A DNA stretch of 64,000 nucleotides from Pseudomonas syringae KCTC 12500 (GCF_000507185.2 NZ_AYTM02000002.1:5367501-5431500); one strand, 5' to 3'; counted from the first letter of the stretch, positions 1 through 8,232 are shown. Notes: generated by a model not told the origin, from the letters alone. Translations and numbers: made by a program.

Positions 1-271
1 GCAGGGGCCGGTCGCCGATGTCCTGGATCGTCCGCAGCATCCCTATACACAGGGGCTGATCGACAGCCTGCCAAGTCGCAACCAGCGCGGCCAGCGCCTG
101 CGGCAGATCCCGGGCATGGCACCCGACCTGCTGTCGATGCCGGTCGGTTGTGCTTTCGCGGCGCGCTGCCCCAGAGCCTCGCAGATTTGTGCACAGGAGC
201 CTCAACCCCACGAGGCGCGACCGGGCCAGACGGTTCGCTGTTTTCATCCAGGAGCGGCCGATGCCCAGTGA
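1..271 (+). CDS. Di/oligopeptide ABC transporter ATP-binding protein, C-terminal part (DppD/OppD-like)
   Basis: The frame is open from base 2 to a TGA at 269-271, so the window cuts the gene and only about 89 codons remain. The visible residues carry the C-terminal oligopeptide-transporter signature: HPYTQGLIDSLP, then a Pro-rich stretch and CAFAARCPRASQIC, the Cys-containing tail typical of DppD/OppD-type ATPases. Walker motifs lie upstream of the window. The product would be one of the two cytoplasmic ATPases of a peptide/nickel-type importer. Its last 11 bases overlap the ATG of the next ATPase, so the two are translationally coupled. Substrate cannot be told from this fragment. Confidence 0.9.
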   Translation, partial: QGPVADVLDRPQHPYTQGLIDSLPSRNQRGQRLRQIPGMAPDLLSMPVGCAFAARCPRASQICAQEPQPHEARPGQTVRCFHPGAADAQ

Positions 272-1274
272 TCAGATTCCCCTCATCGAGCTGCATCAGG
301 TCAGCAAGACCTTCGGCAAGCCCGTGGATGAGCGCTCCGTTCAGGGGCTCCTGCAACGGCTGCACCTTACCCGTGCAAAACCGGTGACCCATGCCGTGGA
401 TCGTGTCGATCTGCGCATTGCGCGCGGTGAAGTGGTCGGGCTGGTGGGCGAGTCAGGCTGTGGCAAATCGACCCTGGGGCGCATGGTTGCCGGTCTGCTG
501 CCGGTCTCTTCAGGCACTACACTGGTGGACGGCAAACCGCTGGAGAGCCTGACCCCGCAGGAGCGCAAGGCGCTGCGCCTGAAAGTGCAGATGATTTTTC
601 AGGACCCATCATCGAGTTTGAATCCGCGCCTGCGGGTCGACCGGATCGTCGGCGAAGGTGCACTGTTGCACGGCCTGACCGACCGCAAGGGCGCAGATGA
701 TTACGTCAGTGCGCAATTGCAGCGTGCCGGGCTCAGCCCGCAATTGCGCCAGCGCTATCCGCATCAGTTCAGCGGTGGCCAGCGCCAGCGCATCGGGATT
801 GCCCGTGCGCTGGCGGTGCAACCGGAACTGCTGGTGTGCGACGAGTCGGTGGCGGCGCTGGACGTGTCGATTCAGGCGCAGATCCTCAACCTGTTCATGG
901 ACCTGCGCGACGAGCTGGGCCTGACCTATCTGTTTATCAGCCATGACCTGGGCGTCGTCGAGCACCTCTGCGACCGGGTCATCGTGATGTATCTGGGCCG
1001 TGTGGTCGAGACCGCTTCGGTCGATGACCTGTTCGCGCGGGCCAATCACCCGTACACCCAGGCTTTGCTGGCGCAGATCCCGCGCTTCGATATTCGCAGT
1101 ACCCGTTATGACGCGATCCAAGGGGAAATCCCCAGCCCGCTTAACCCGCCTGCAGGGTGTCATTTCCACCCTCGCTGCCCGCACGCCATGGCGCGCTGTC
1201 GCGAGGAAGTTCCAGCGCTGCGGGAGGTTTCGCCGAATCACCAGAGCGCCTGTCACCTGAATGACCAACGCTGA
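261..1274 (+). CDS. Di/oligopeptide ABC transporter ATP-binding protein (DppF/OppF-like)
   Basis: This 337-residue ATPase powers import through a peptide-type ABC transporter at the inner membrane. The start at 261 is chosen over upstream in-frame ATGs because AGGAG sits at 251-255 region just before it, and the protein then begins MPSDQIPLIELHQVSKTF as DppF proteins do. Visible motifs are Walker A GESGCGKSTLG, Q-loop MIFQDPSSSLNPR, signature FSGGQRQRIGIAR, Walker B LLVCDESVAALDVS, the H-loop ISHDL, and an oligopeptide C-terminal tail CHFHPRCPHAMARC. The usual DEP of Walker B is DES here; the catalytic Glu is kept. It lies between the first ATPase and the binding protein in one plus-strand operon. 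Confidence 0.93.
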   Translation: MPSDQIPLIELHQVSKTFGKPVDERSVQGLLQRLHLTRAKPVTHAVDRVDLRIARGEVVGLVGESGCGKSTLGRMVAGLLPVSSGTTLVDGKPLESLTPQERKALRLKVQMIFQDPSSSLNPRLRVDRIVGEGALLHGLTDRKGADDYVSAQLQRAGLSPQLRQRYPHQFSGGQRQRIGIARALAVQPELLVCDESVAALDVSIQAQILNLFMDLRDELGLTYLFISHDLGVVEHLCDRVIVMYLGRVVETASVDDLFARANHPYTQALLAQIPRFDIRSTRYDAIQGEIPSPLNPPAGCHFHPRCPHAMARCREEVPALREVSPNHQSACHLNDQR

Positions 1275-1325
1275 ACGGGCAGCTCAAGCCCGTCACCCTC
1301 TGCCATTGCGTACAAGGAATTACCC

Positions 1326-2891
1326 ATGAAACCACTCGTTCGTTCGTTGCTGGCGTCGGCCCTCTTGCTGGCCGCCGGCAGTGTCACTGCACAGGACTTG
1401 CGCATCGGTTACGCCGACCCGGTCTCGTCCCTCGATCCACAGCTCAATAACTATGCCGGAGACCGCTCGGTAGCCTTGCATGCCTTCGAGTCGCTGGTCA
1501 GCCGCCGTGATGACAAGACCTTGCCAGGTCTGGCCAAGAGCTGGAAGGTCGTGGACGACACCACCTGGGAGTTCGCCCTGCGTGATGACGTCAAATGGCA
1601 GGATGGCACGCCGCTGACGGCTGATGACCTGGTCTTCTCCTTCGAGCGTGCACGCAGCGTACCTGGCAGCGTGGCTTCTTACGCAGGCGCCATGCGTACC
1701 GTTGAATCGATCAAGGCCAAGGACGATCACACGCTGATCATCAAGACCCGTTCGCCCAATGCCAATCTGCTGCCGGACATCGACTCGATCTATATCGTCA
1801 GTCGCCACGCCGGTGCGGCAGCCAGCAGCGCCGATTACAACTCGGGCAAGGCGATGATCGGCACCGGGCCTTACCGGTTTGTCTCGTTCGTGCCGGGCGA
1901 TCGCACGATATTCGCTCGCAATGAAAATTACTGGGGTGGCAGACCGACCTGGGACAAGGTTTATTTCCGTTTTATCGCCAACGCCGCCAACCGTACCGCG
2001 GCTTTGCTGGCGGGCGATGTCGATGTGATCGACAAGGTATCGCCTACCGATGTGGCGCGCCTGCGCAAAACGCCGAACGTCAATGTCTTCGCTTATCAGG
2101 GATTGCGTGCGCTGATCATTCAGCCGAGTTTCCGTGCTGGCCCGAACGAGTTCATTCGCGACAATGCGGGCAAGCCGCTGGCCGAAAACCCGCTGCTGGA
2201 TGTACGTGTGCGCAAGGCGCTGTCCCTGGCGATCAATCGTCCGGCCATCAACGAACGCATCATGCAAGGCACCGTCACCGAAGCCAATCAATGGATGCCG
2301 GCCAACACGTTCGGTTACAACCCGCAGATCAAGAATATCCCCTATGACGTCAAGCAGGCCAAGGATCTGCTGGCGCAGGCAGGCTTTCCTGAAGGCTTCC
2401 AACTGACTGTGCATGTGCCGGGCGACCGTTATCCGCAGGCACCGGAGGTCATGCAGGCGGTGGCGCAGTTCTGGACACGGATTGGCATCAAGGTTCAGCT
2501 GGAGGTATTGCCGTGGGCGGTGTACGCGGGCAAGGCCAACAAGAATGAACTGGCGATCAGCGTGATTGCCTGGGGCAATGGCACCGGCGAAGCGGCGTAT
2601 GCCCTGACCAATATTCTGACCACGGTCGATAACAGCAAAGGGCAGGGCGCTTCCAACTGGGGCCATTACAGCAATCCGCTGGTGGACAAAGCCCTGGCTG
2701 ACTCAACCGCCGAATTCGACGAGGCCAAGCGGCGCAAGATTCTCCAGGACTCGGTGCAGATTGTCAGCGACGACGTCGGCATCATCCCGCTGTTCCATTA
2801 CCAGAACATCTGGGCAGCGCGCAAAGGCCTCAAGGTCGAACCACTGGTCAGCGATCGCACTGCAGCGACCATGGTCACCGAGCAGCCTTGA
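1326..2891 (+). CDS. Periplasmic substrate-binding protein of peptide-type ABC transporter (SBP family 5)
   Basis: The 521-residue protein starts with a signal peptide (MKPLVRSLLASALLLAAG, cleavage after SVTA) and continues as a family 5 extracellular solute-binding protein. Typical segments are LDPQLNNYAGDRSVALHAFE near the N-terminus, LPGLAKSWKVVDDTTWEFALRDDVKW, the TGPYRF turn near residue 180, and VRKALSLAINRP near 295. It should capture the ligand in the periplasm for the two upstream ATPases and unseen permeases. AAGGA precedes the ATG. Peptide-type binding proteins next to paired CMD/AhpD-like proteins form a recurring set (the KPN_01854 / Avi_7170 / Avi_7169 families), so the ligand need not be a peptide. 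Substrate unknown. Confidence 0.9.
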   Translation: MKPLVRSLLASALLLAAGSVTAQDLRIGYADPVSSLDPQLNNYAGDRSVALHAFESLVSRRDDKTLPGLAKSWKVVDDTTWEFALRDDVKWQDGTPLTADDLVFSFERARSVPGSVASYAGAMRTVESIKAKDDHTLIIKTRSPNANLLPDIDSIYIVSRHAGAAASSADYNSGKAMIGTGPYRFVSFVPGDRTIFARNENYWGGRPTWDKVYFRFIANAANRTAALLAGDVDVIDKVSPTDVARLRKTPNVNVFAYQGLRALIIQPSFRAGPNEFIRDNAGKPLAENPLLDVRVRKALSLAINRPAINERIMQGTVTEANQWMPANTFGYNPQIKNIPYDVKQAKDLLAQAGFPEGFQLTVHVPGDRYPQAPEVMQAVAQFWTRIGIKVQLEVLPWAVYAGKANKNELAISVIAWGNGTGEAAYALTNILTTVDNSKGQGASNWGHYSNPLVDKALADSTAEFDEAKRRKILQDSVQIVSDDVGIIPLFHYQNIWAARKGLKVEPLVSDRTAATMVTEQP

Positions 2892-2961
2892 TTATCTTCC
2901 ATTGACGCGCCGCTTTTGCGAGCGGTTGCGCGAATGCAACCACAGCATCGCAGGACCTTTC

Positions 2962-3489
2962 ATGACATCGACCACTGAATATTCAACGATACCGGACGTG
3001 CTCGACAGCCTGCTGGGCATCGCACCGGGCAGCCCGCTGCACGCGGTTCGCCATGCGCGGGACAAGGTGGCCCTGGCAACCCAGGGCAGTCAGGACTTGT
3101 TTTTCGACCCGGCGCTGGCGCACAACCTGTCGCTGAACGAGCGCCTCTGGGTGGCTTATTACGCAACGCTGCTGAGCGCGCAGCCGATCCTGAGCGGGTA
3201 TTACCTGTCGCAATTGCAGGCGGCAGGCGCCGAGGCTAACGTGCTAGCCGATGTGGACGCCAGCCAAATCGATCTGCTGGAGGATCAACGCCTGGCGGCG
3301 ATCCTGCGCTTTACCAGGACCTTGATCGAGTCTCCGGTACACGGCGATCAAAGCGCATTGCAGGCGCTACAACATCAGGGGCTGAGCACCGCTGAAATTG
3401 TGGTGCTGGCACAACTGATCGCCTTTCTGTCCTACCAGGTGCGTCTGGCCGCAGGGCTGGGTGCTTTAAAGTCTGCCGGAGCAGCCTGA
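2962..3489 (+). CDS. CMD-domain protein, Avi_7170-like family
   Basis: The protein has 175 residues from the ATG at 2962, which follows an AGGA. The open frame extends further upstream, but that part overlaps the binding-protein gene in another frame and is not credible. It is helical and resembles the carboxymuconolactone decarboxylase (CMD)/AhpD fold, with LSLNERLWVAYYATLLSAQ and a C-terminal TAEIVVLAQLIAFLSYQVR helix pair. It lacks a CxxC redox motif, so it is probably not itself a peroxidase. Its stop codon overlaps the next start by one base (TGATG), tying it to the CxxC-bearing partner. The pair matches the Avi_7170/Avi_7169 arrangement beside peptide-type ABC transporters. Function is not established. 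Confidence 0.75.
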   Translation: MTSTTEYSTIPDVLDSLLGIAPGSPLHAVRHARDKVALATQGSQDLFFDPALAHNLSLNERLWVAYYATLLSAQPILSGYYLSQLQAAGAEANVLADVDASQIDLLEDQRLAAILRFTRTLIESPVHGDQSALQALQHQGLSTAEIVVLAQLIAFLSYQVRLAAGLGALKSAGAA

Positions 3490-4076
3490 TGAGCGAACTC
3501 ATAGAAATTGAAGGTTTCACCAATCAGGTGCTGGGCTGGAAAGCCTGGTTGCCCACCGTGGACCTCGACAGCGCGAGCGCCGAGCAGGTCGCTGTGCTTG
3601 AAGAAAGCCACCCGCAAGCCAAGACCTCGGATTACTACCTGACACTGGCCCATCATCCGGACATTCTTCGCCAGCGCTCTCAGGCGTTCAACGCAATCAT
3701 GTACGCACCCGGCGGCCTGTCGCGCGCCGAGCGAGAGCTGGCGAGCACAGTGGTGTCGCGCATTAACCGCTGCGTGTATTGCGCGTCGGTGCATGCGCAA
3801 CGCTTCGAACAACTGGCCAAGCGCAATGACGTCATCGCCCAGGTGTTTGCCGACCCCGCAACGGCCGGCACGACGGCACGTGAAAAAGCGATCGTGCAGT
3901 TCGCCATCGACCTGACGCTTGAACCGGCTTCGCTCAACGCCGGCCATATCCAGGCGCTATACGAACAGGGGCTGGACGAGACACAGGTGCTGGACCTGAT
4001 TCACGCCATCTCGATATTTGCCTGGGCCAACCGGCTCATGCTCAACCTGGGGGAGCCGGTGTTTCCCGAGGCGTGA
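3489..4076 (+). CDS. Alkylhydroperoxidase (AhpD)-like domain protein, Avi_7169-like family
   Basis: The protein has 195 residues. The AhpD-type active site is seen in SRINRCVYCASVHAQRFEQL, with CxxC (C-V-Y-C) followed by the conserved His three residues after the second Cys. This gives a thiol peroxidase or disulfide-reduction type centre. An N-terminal segment (residues 1-60) precedes the AhpD core, as in peroxidase-related family members. It starts on the last base of the preceding stop and ends the ABC-transporter operon; a gap of about 100 bp follows. It may act with the CMD-only protein on an imported compound or on peroxide stress linked to it. The reaction is an inference from fold and motif only. 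Confidence 0.82.
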   Translation: MSELIEIEGFTNQVLGWKAWLPTVDLDSASAEQVAVLEESHPQAKTSDYYLTLAHHPDILRQRSQAFNAIMYAPGGLSRAERELASTVVSRINRCVYCASVHAQRFEQLAKRNDVIAQVFADPATAGTTAREKAIVQFAIDLTLEPASLNAGHIQALYEQGLDETQVLDLIHAISIFAWANRLMLNLGEPVFPEA

Positions 4077-4131
4077 GGGTAGCAGCGGCCAGTCCCAGTG
4101 CTTGAGGTGCAGTCTGGCCCGGTCGTTGCAA

Positions 4132-4150
4132 GTTCACTGCATAAGTGAAC
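4132..4150. promoter_or_regulatory. 19-bp perfect inverted repeat upstream of the phosphodiesterase gene (candidate operator)
   Basis: GTTCACT and AGTGAAC flank a 5-base spacer (GCATA). The repeat is centred about 40 bases before the ATG at 4181, where a promoter would lie. A dimeric repressor site is the natural reading. There is no T-tract, so it is not a terminator. Confidence 0.5.
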
Positions 4151-4180
4151 ACGCGACCCGGACACGATTGAGGTAATGGA

Positions 4181-4977
4181 ATGCTGATAGCACACATTTC
4201 GGACACACATGTACGGCCCAGAGGGCAACTCTATCAAGGCGTGGTGGACTCCAACGCAATGCTGGCCGCCGCCGTCGACACGATAAATGCCCTAGACCCA
4301 CCACCCGATCTGATTGTATTCAGCGGTGATCTGGTGGACGAGGGGCGGCCCGAAGAGTACGCGATGGCCCGGGAATTGCTGCAGCCGCTGCGGCAAAAGC
4401 TGCTGATGATACCGGGCAACCATGATCACCGGCAGAACCTGCGCGACGCTTTTCCCGAGACGACTACTTCATCAATGACCAGGATTGCAGTTTCGTCTAC
4501 TCGGGTTCTGCGCCGGTGCGCATCATTGGTCTGGATATCAGCGTCCCGGATCAGCATCACGGCGATATGACCGACACTGCGACCCAGTGGCTGGATCGCA
4601 CACTGGCGCTGGAGCCGGACAAACCAACGCTGATCATGATGCACCAGCCTCCGTTTTCCAGCGGCATCCCCTACATCGATGCGTACCGTTGTGAAAGGGG
4701 CGAGCGGCTGGCAGAGGTGGTCTGCAGATACCCGGCCATCGAGCGCATAGTCTGTGGGCATATTCATCGCTTCATGCAACTGCGCTTCGGCGGGACGCTG
4801 ATGTGTACGGCGCCGAGCACGACGACGGCCATCGCCTTGCGACTGCACCCCGAGGCTGCCGACGCTTCCTATGTCGAACCGCCTGCATTGCTGCTGCATC
4901 ACTGGAAAGCCGACACGGGCCTGATCACCCATTGGGTGCCGATAGGTCGTTTCGAAGGTCCCTTTGACTTCGCCTGA
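4181..4977 (+). pseudogene. Calcineurin-like metallophosphoesterase (cyclic-nucleotide phosphodiesterase type), frameshifted
   Basis: Codons from 4181 give an N-terminal metallophosphoesterase: MLIAHISDTHV (D-x-H metal motif), FSGDLVDEG (GD), and MIPGNHD (GNHD). At about 4459 the homology moves to the frame one base earlier. There it continues DDYFIN, RIIGLD, MMHQPPF (second-metal His) and CGHIHRF (GHxH) to the stop at 4975-4977. A single missing base after the codon at 4457-4459 explains the shift; restoring one would give about 265 residues, the usual length for class III cAMP phosphodiesterase / GpdQ-like enzymes. All metal ligands are present across the two halves, so the lesion is recent or a sequencing error. 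The perfect palindrome at 4132-4150 probably controls it. Confidence 0.85.
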
Positions 4978-4988
4978 CCCGGGATGAC

Positions 4989-5010
4989 CCTGACAGCGCA
5001 GGCTGTCAGG
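4989..5010. terminator. Hairpin after the phosphodiesterase gene
   Basis: CCTGACAG pairs with CTGTCAGG around a 6-base loop, 12 bases after the stop at 4977. No T-run follows, so it may be a weak terminator or mRNA-stabilising hairpin. Confidence 0.45.
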
Positions 5011-5168
5011 TCGCCTGCTCCTTGGCCAGACTGGAGCTCGCCAGGTTGCGAGTTTCTGTCATTTGATCAATCACCGATAACGCAATGCTTCCAGCAACGG
5101 GGCAAGGTCGTTGACCGCCGCGTGGCCAATAATAGTGAATGACTACTCTGTGTCGGATCGCGCAGGCA
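5011..5168. other. Non-coding / decayed stretch
   Basis: No complete gene is seen. On the minus strand a run of 23 codons (5142 to 5071) reads as a plausible protein end (GHAAVNDLAPLLEALRYR then TGA), but it is stopped just upstream. It may be a gene relic; I do not recognise it. Confidence 0.3.
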
Positions 5169-5408
5169 TTAGTATTTCTGCTTGAGCCTCGACCACATCA
5201 GCGATGCAAGCGAGCGGGATGCCATGAGCTGTTCCCCGGCTCGAACTGCAGAGGGCAGGGCATGCCACGGTATGCTCGCAGTTCGGTGGTGCTGCAAGTG
5301 CAGGTTGATGTGGTAGGGCCAGATGAACAATCGTCCCAGCCAGCCGACGCGCCAGGCGTAGGTCCAATCTCCCTGGCCGGGCGATTCGAGCTTTGATCGC
5401 GCTGTGCT
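5169..5408 (-). pseudogene. Fatty-acid desaturase, 5'-truncated remnant (C-terminal ~75 codons)
   Basis: On the minus strand, from just after the dhaL stop to a TAA at 5169-5171, one frame reads about 80 codons. It includes WTYAWRVGWLGRLFIWPYH, INLHLQHHRTASIPWHALP and a basic end. The H-L-x-H-H box followed by a Pro-Trp loop is the third histidine box of membrane fatty-acid desaturases, and the C-terminal end with its own stop is intact. The rest of the gene (first two histidine boxes, membrane helices, start) is absent. The homology begins within a few codons of the dhaL stop, so the breakpoint lies there, as expected if the dha/ABC sugar island was inserted into or replaced the front of a desaturase gene. 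No other ORF here makes better sense. Confidence 0.72.
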
Positions 5409-6071
5409 TTAACGGTCTTTCAGCCTCGGCTGCACTGAATCCGCCAGTTGCGTCAGTATCAGGCAGCACGACACCGCGCCTGCATCCAGCACGCCGAGCG
5501 ACCGTTCGCCGAGGCGGCTCGCCCGGCCTATCTTCGCGACCAGATCACGGGTGGAATCGCGCCCTTGTGATGCAGCGCTTTTCATTGTATCGAGCGCTGC
5601 ACTGAATGATTCCCCCCGGGCGTGGGCCTGCTCGAAGGCTTCGACGGCCGGAATCAAGGTATCCATCAAGCATTTGTCGCCGACCCCGGCTTCGGTGATG
5701 TCCTGCAGTGAGGTGAGGCCGCCGCGAAGCAGACTGGCGAAGGCAGCGGCATCGATCTGCTCGCAGCCGCGTACCTGATCGGCCATGCCGATAAACAGGC
5801 TGCCGTACAGCGGGCCCATGGAGCCGCCGATGCCTTCCATCAGACTCAGGGTCAGCTCATCCAGCGCCTCGGCGAGGCTCAGCTGGCGGCCTTCGATGGT
5901 ACGACCGCAGTGGGCGAAGCCCTTGGCCATGTTGATGCCATGGTCGCCGTCACCGATCGCGCCATCCACTTCGCTGAGGTATTCGCGATTGGCGACGATC
6001 ACGCTCACCAGGTCGGCAACGATCGGAGTGCCCTGCTGCGCAGGGAGATACGTAGAAAAATGCTCGCTCAT
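5409..6071 (-). CDS. dhaL: DhaL-type kinase subunit (dihydroxyacetone/erythrulose kinase, nucleotide-binding part)
   Basis: The 220-residue protein is a full-length DhaL. The Mg-nucleotide site is seen in VDGAIGDGDHGINMAKGF near residue 40 (D-G-D-H-G), and the nucleotide loop in EGIGGSMGPLYGSLF near 80. AGVGDKCLMDTLIPA and SQGRDSTRDLVAKIGRAS lie further on. DhaL binds ADP/ATP and passes phosphate to the substrate held by DhaK. It follows dhaK with 3 bases between, the last gene of a minus-strand operon. No DhaM (PTS) gene is visible in the window, so the pair may use ATP directly or borrow a phosphoryl donor elsewhere. The neighbouring sugar importer, dehydrogenases and RpiB-like isomerase point to a C4 ketose rather than dihydroxyacetone; that is inference. 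Confidence 0.9.
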   Translation of the reverse strand: MSEHFSTYLPAQQGTPIVADLVSVIVANREYLSEVDGAIGDGDHGINMAKGFAHCGRTIEGRQLSLAEALDELTLSLMEGIGGSMGPLYGSLFIGMADQVRGCEQIDAAAFASLLRGGLTSLQDITEAGVGDKCLMDTLIPAVEAFEQAHARGESFSAALDTMKSAASQGRDSTRDLVAKIGRASRLGERSLGVLDAGAVSCCLILTQLADSVQPRLKDR

Positions 6072-6074
6072 GGT

Positions 6075-7076
6075 TCACTCCGCCTGGGTCATGCCGATGG
6101 AACGGCAAGGGTGGTCGATCAGCTTTTTCAGCTCGGCGTCCAGGCCCAGCAGCGTCAGGGTTACCCCCATCATCTCCAGCGACGTAAAGTAATTGCCCAC
6201 GTAGCAGCGATGGATTTTCAAGCCTCGGGCCTTGAGCAGGCGCTCCACTTCGGCGTAGAACACGTAGAGCTCCATCACCGGCGTTGCTCCGAGGCCTGAA
6301 ACCAGCACGACTACGCTGTCGTCCACGCTGAAATCCCGATCGGCCAGAATCGGCGCCAGCATGCGTTCTGCCATGGCCGCCGCAGACTCGATGTCGATGA
6401 CTTCGATACCCGGTTCGCCATGGTGGCCGATGCCCAGCTCCATTTTGCCGTCGGGGATCTGAAAGTTGGGCTTGCCGACCGCCGCGATGGTGCAGGGCGT
6501 CAGGCCGATACCGATGGATCGGCATTGATCCACGGCCTTCTGCGCGACGCGGATCACGCCGTCCAGATCGTAACCGTGTGCAGCCGCGGCGCCGCCGACC
6601 TTCCACATGAAAATTTCCCCGGCCACTCCGCGTCGCTTGGCGATATCGGATTTCGGTGCCGAGGCCACATCGTCGTTGGCCACCACCGTGCGCACTTGCA
6701 GGTCTTTGCTGGCGGCCATTTTCATCGCCAGCTTCACGTTCATGTTGTCGCCCGCGTAGTTGCCGTACAGGCAGGCGATGCCTGCACCGTGATCGGCCGC
6801 GCGGAAGGCGTCGAAAAAGCTCTTGGCCGTGGGCGAGGAAAAAATCTCGCCGACCGCTACTGCATCCACCAGCCCGGGACCGACATAACCAAGAAAGGCC
6901 GGTTCATGACCGGAACCGCCGCCGGTGACGATCCCTACGTGCCCTTGCTCTGAAGGGCGGGTTTTGCTGATGACCCGCGGGTTACCTTCACTTTGCGACA
7001 GTTCGGGGTGCGCTACCAGAATGCCGCGCAGCATGTCCTCGACCACCTGGTCCGGATCGTTTATCACTCGGTTCAT
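6075..7076 (-). CDS. dhaK: DhaK-type kinase subunit (dihydroxyacetone/erythrulose kinase, substrate-binding part)
   Basis: The 333-residue DhaK is complete. It shows GGGSGHEPAFLGYVG near residue 50, the substrate loop GNYAGDNMN near 105, ANDDVASAP near 130, and GIGHHGEPGIEVI near 220, whose His forms the covalent hemiaminal with the ketose in this family. Length and motifs equal those of DhaK of two- or three-component kinases. With DhaL it would phosphorylate the terminal hydroxyl of a short ketose in the cytoplasm. It sits 40 bases downstream of the zinc dehydrogenase, which plausibly makes that ketose. Members of this family act on dihydroxyacetone and on erythrulose (DerK/LerK types), and sequence alone does not decide. 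Confidence 0.92.
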   Translation of the reverse strand: MNRVINDPDQVVEDMLRGILVAHPELSQSEGNPRVISKTRPSEQGHVGIVTGGGSGHEPAFLGYVGPGLVDAVAVGEIFSSPTAKSFFDAFRAADHGAGIACLYGNYAGDNMNVKLAMKMAASKDLQVRTVVANDDVASAPKSDIAKRRGVAGEIFMWKVGGAAAAHGYDLDGVIRVAQKAVDQCRSIGIGLTPCTIAAVGKPNFQIPDGKMELGIGHHGEPGIEVIDIESAAAMAERMLAPILADRDFSVDDSVVVLVSGLGATPVMELYVFYAEVERLLKARGLKIHRCYVGNYFTSLEMMGVTLTLLGLDAELKKLIDHPCRSIGMTQAE

Positions 7077-7116
7077 AACGCGATTTCCTGTGTTCTTTTT
7101 ATAAGGATCGGGCGGA

Positions 7117-8232
7117 TCAGGGTTCCAGAACCACCTTCAATGATTTATCACCTCGCTCCATGACGGCAAACGCCTCCTTGAACTCCGCCAGGGGGAATTT
7201 GTGCGTGACGACGTCGCGCATGTCGATCTTGCGGTTGCCGATAAAGTCGATGGCGCGCGGGTACATGTAGGGACCAAGGTGAGAACCGAGCACGTCCAGC
7301 TCCTTGCGGTCACCGATGATCGACCAGTCCACTGTGGCCTCATCGTTGAATACGCTGAACTCCACAAAGCGTCCGAGTTTGCGCAGCATCGCCAGGCCCT
7401 GATTGACCGCCTTATGGTGTCCGGTGGCTTCTATATAGATGTCGCAACCGTAGCCGTCGGTTATCTCACGGATCTTCGCCAGCACATCGACCTCGGCCGG
7501 GTTCCACACCTCGTCGGCACCCATGCGCAGGGCGAGGGCGGCGCGCTCGGGCTTCATGTCGAGAACGATGAGTTTTTTCGGGTTACGCATGCGAACCGCG
7601 CCAATGATCCCGAGGCCCAGTGTGCCGGCCCCGGCGACGACCACAATGTCGTCGAAATCGACATCGGCCCGTTCGGCTGCGTGCAGCGAGCAGGCCAGCG
7701 GCTCGATGAGAATGGCTTCGTCCGCGGCAATCGAGTCGGGCACCTTGTGAATGATGCCTTCCTTGGTAAAAATCATGTACTGGGCCATGGCGCCCTGCAC
7801 GTTGTTCTGGAAGCCGTAAAGGTCGTGCTTCTGGCACATCCAGTACTGTCCGTGGTTGCAGAAGCGGCAGCCCCAGCACGGCACGATCTGCTCGGAGATC
7901 ACCCGGTCGCCGATCTGCACGCCACGCTTTTCGGCACCAGGGCCGAGCGCCACCACGCGACAGACGAATTCATGGCCGGGAATCATCGGTGGTTTGACGT
8001 AGCGAGGCTGCTCGGCATCGCCCCAGAACGAGGGCGCGCCGCGATAGGTCTTGATGTCGCCCATGCAGATGCCACACAGCTCGACCTTGGTGAGGATTTC
8101 GTCGGGGCCGGGAGTCGGCACATCCACGGTTTCCAGCCGGTAGTCTTCCGGACCGTGGCAGACCACGGCCTGCATGGTTTTCGGTATGACCGGTGAAAGT
8201 TGTTCGGCAGTGCGTTCGGTGACGGTGGACAT
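7117..8232 (-). CDS. Zinc-dependent medium-chain (polyol/alcohol) dehydrogenase
   Basis: The protein has 371 residues from the ATG at 8232, which follows GTGAGG; in-frame upstream codons overlap the SDR gene region and are discarded. Catalytic zinc ligands are in CGICMGDIK and PGHEFVCRV, the structural zinc site is CWGCRFCNHGQYWMC, and the NAD-binding Rossmann motif is VAGAGTLGLGI near residue 180, followed by the acidic VLDMKP. This is the sorbitol/threitol dehydrogenase type of MDR. It probably oxidises a polyol to a ketose with NAD+. Placed between an SDR and dhaK in the sugar operon, it may supply the ketose for the DhaK/DhaL kinase. The true polyol is unknown. Confidence 0.88.
   Translation of the reverse strand: MSTVTERTAEQLSPVIPKTMQAVVCHGPEDYRLETVDVPTPGPDEILTKVELCGICMGDIKTYRGAPSFWGDAEQPRYVKPPMIPGHEFVCRVVALGPGAEKRGVQIGDRVISEQIVPCWGCRFCNHGQYWMCQKHDLYGFQNNVQGAMAQYMIFTKEGIIHKVPDSIAADEAILIEPLACSLHAAERADVDFDDIVVVAGAGTLGLGIIGAVRMRNPKKLIVLDMKPERAALALRMGADEVWNPAEVDVLAKIREITDGYGCDIYIEATGHHKAVNQGLAMLRKLGRFVEFSVFNDEATVDWSIIGDRKELDVLGSHLGPYMYPRAIDFIGNRKIDMRDVVTHKFPLAEFKEAFAVMERGDKSLKVVLEP

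Noticed and set aside
2761..2961. Upstream extension of the CMD-domain ORF
   Set aside because: It lies within the binding-protein gene in another frame; the ATG at 2962 follows an AGGA.
5143..5469. Minus-strand ORF of 108 codons and the plus-strand ORF 5139-5396 over the desaturase remnant
   Set aside because: The other minus frame gives a recognisable desaturase end with a His box; these two have no family resemblance and are shadows.
6420..6953. Plus-strand ORF over dhaK, and 7201-8196 over the zinc dehydrogenase
   Set aside because: Antisense to well-supported genes with complete motifs; no ribosome site and no recognisable content.
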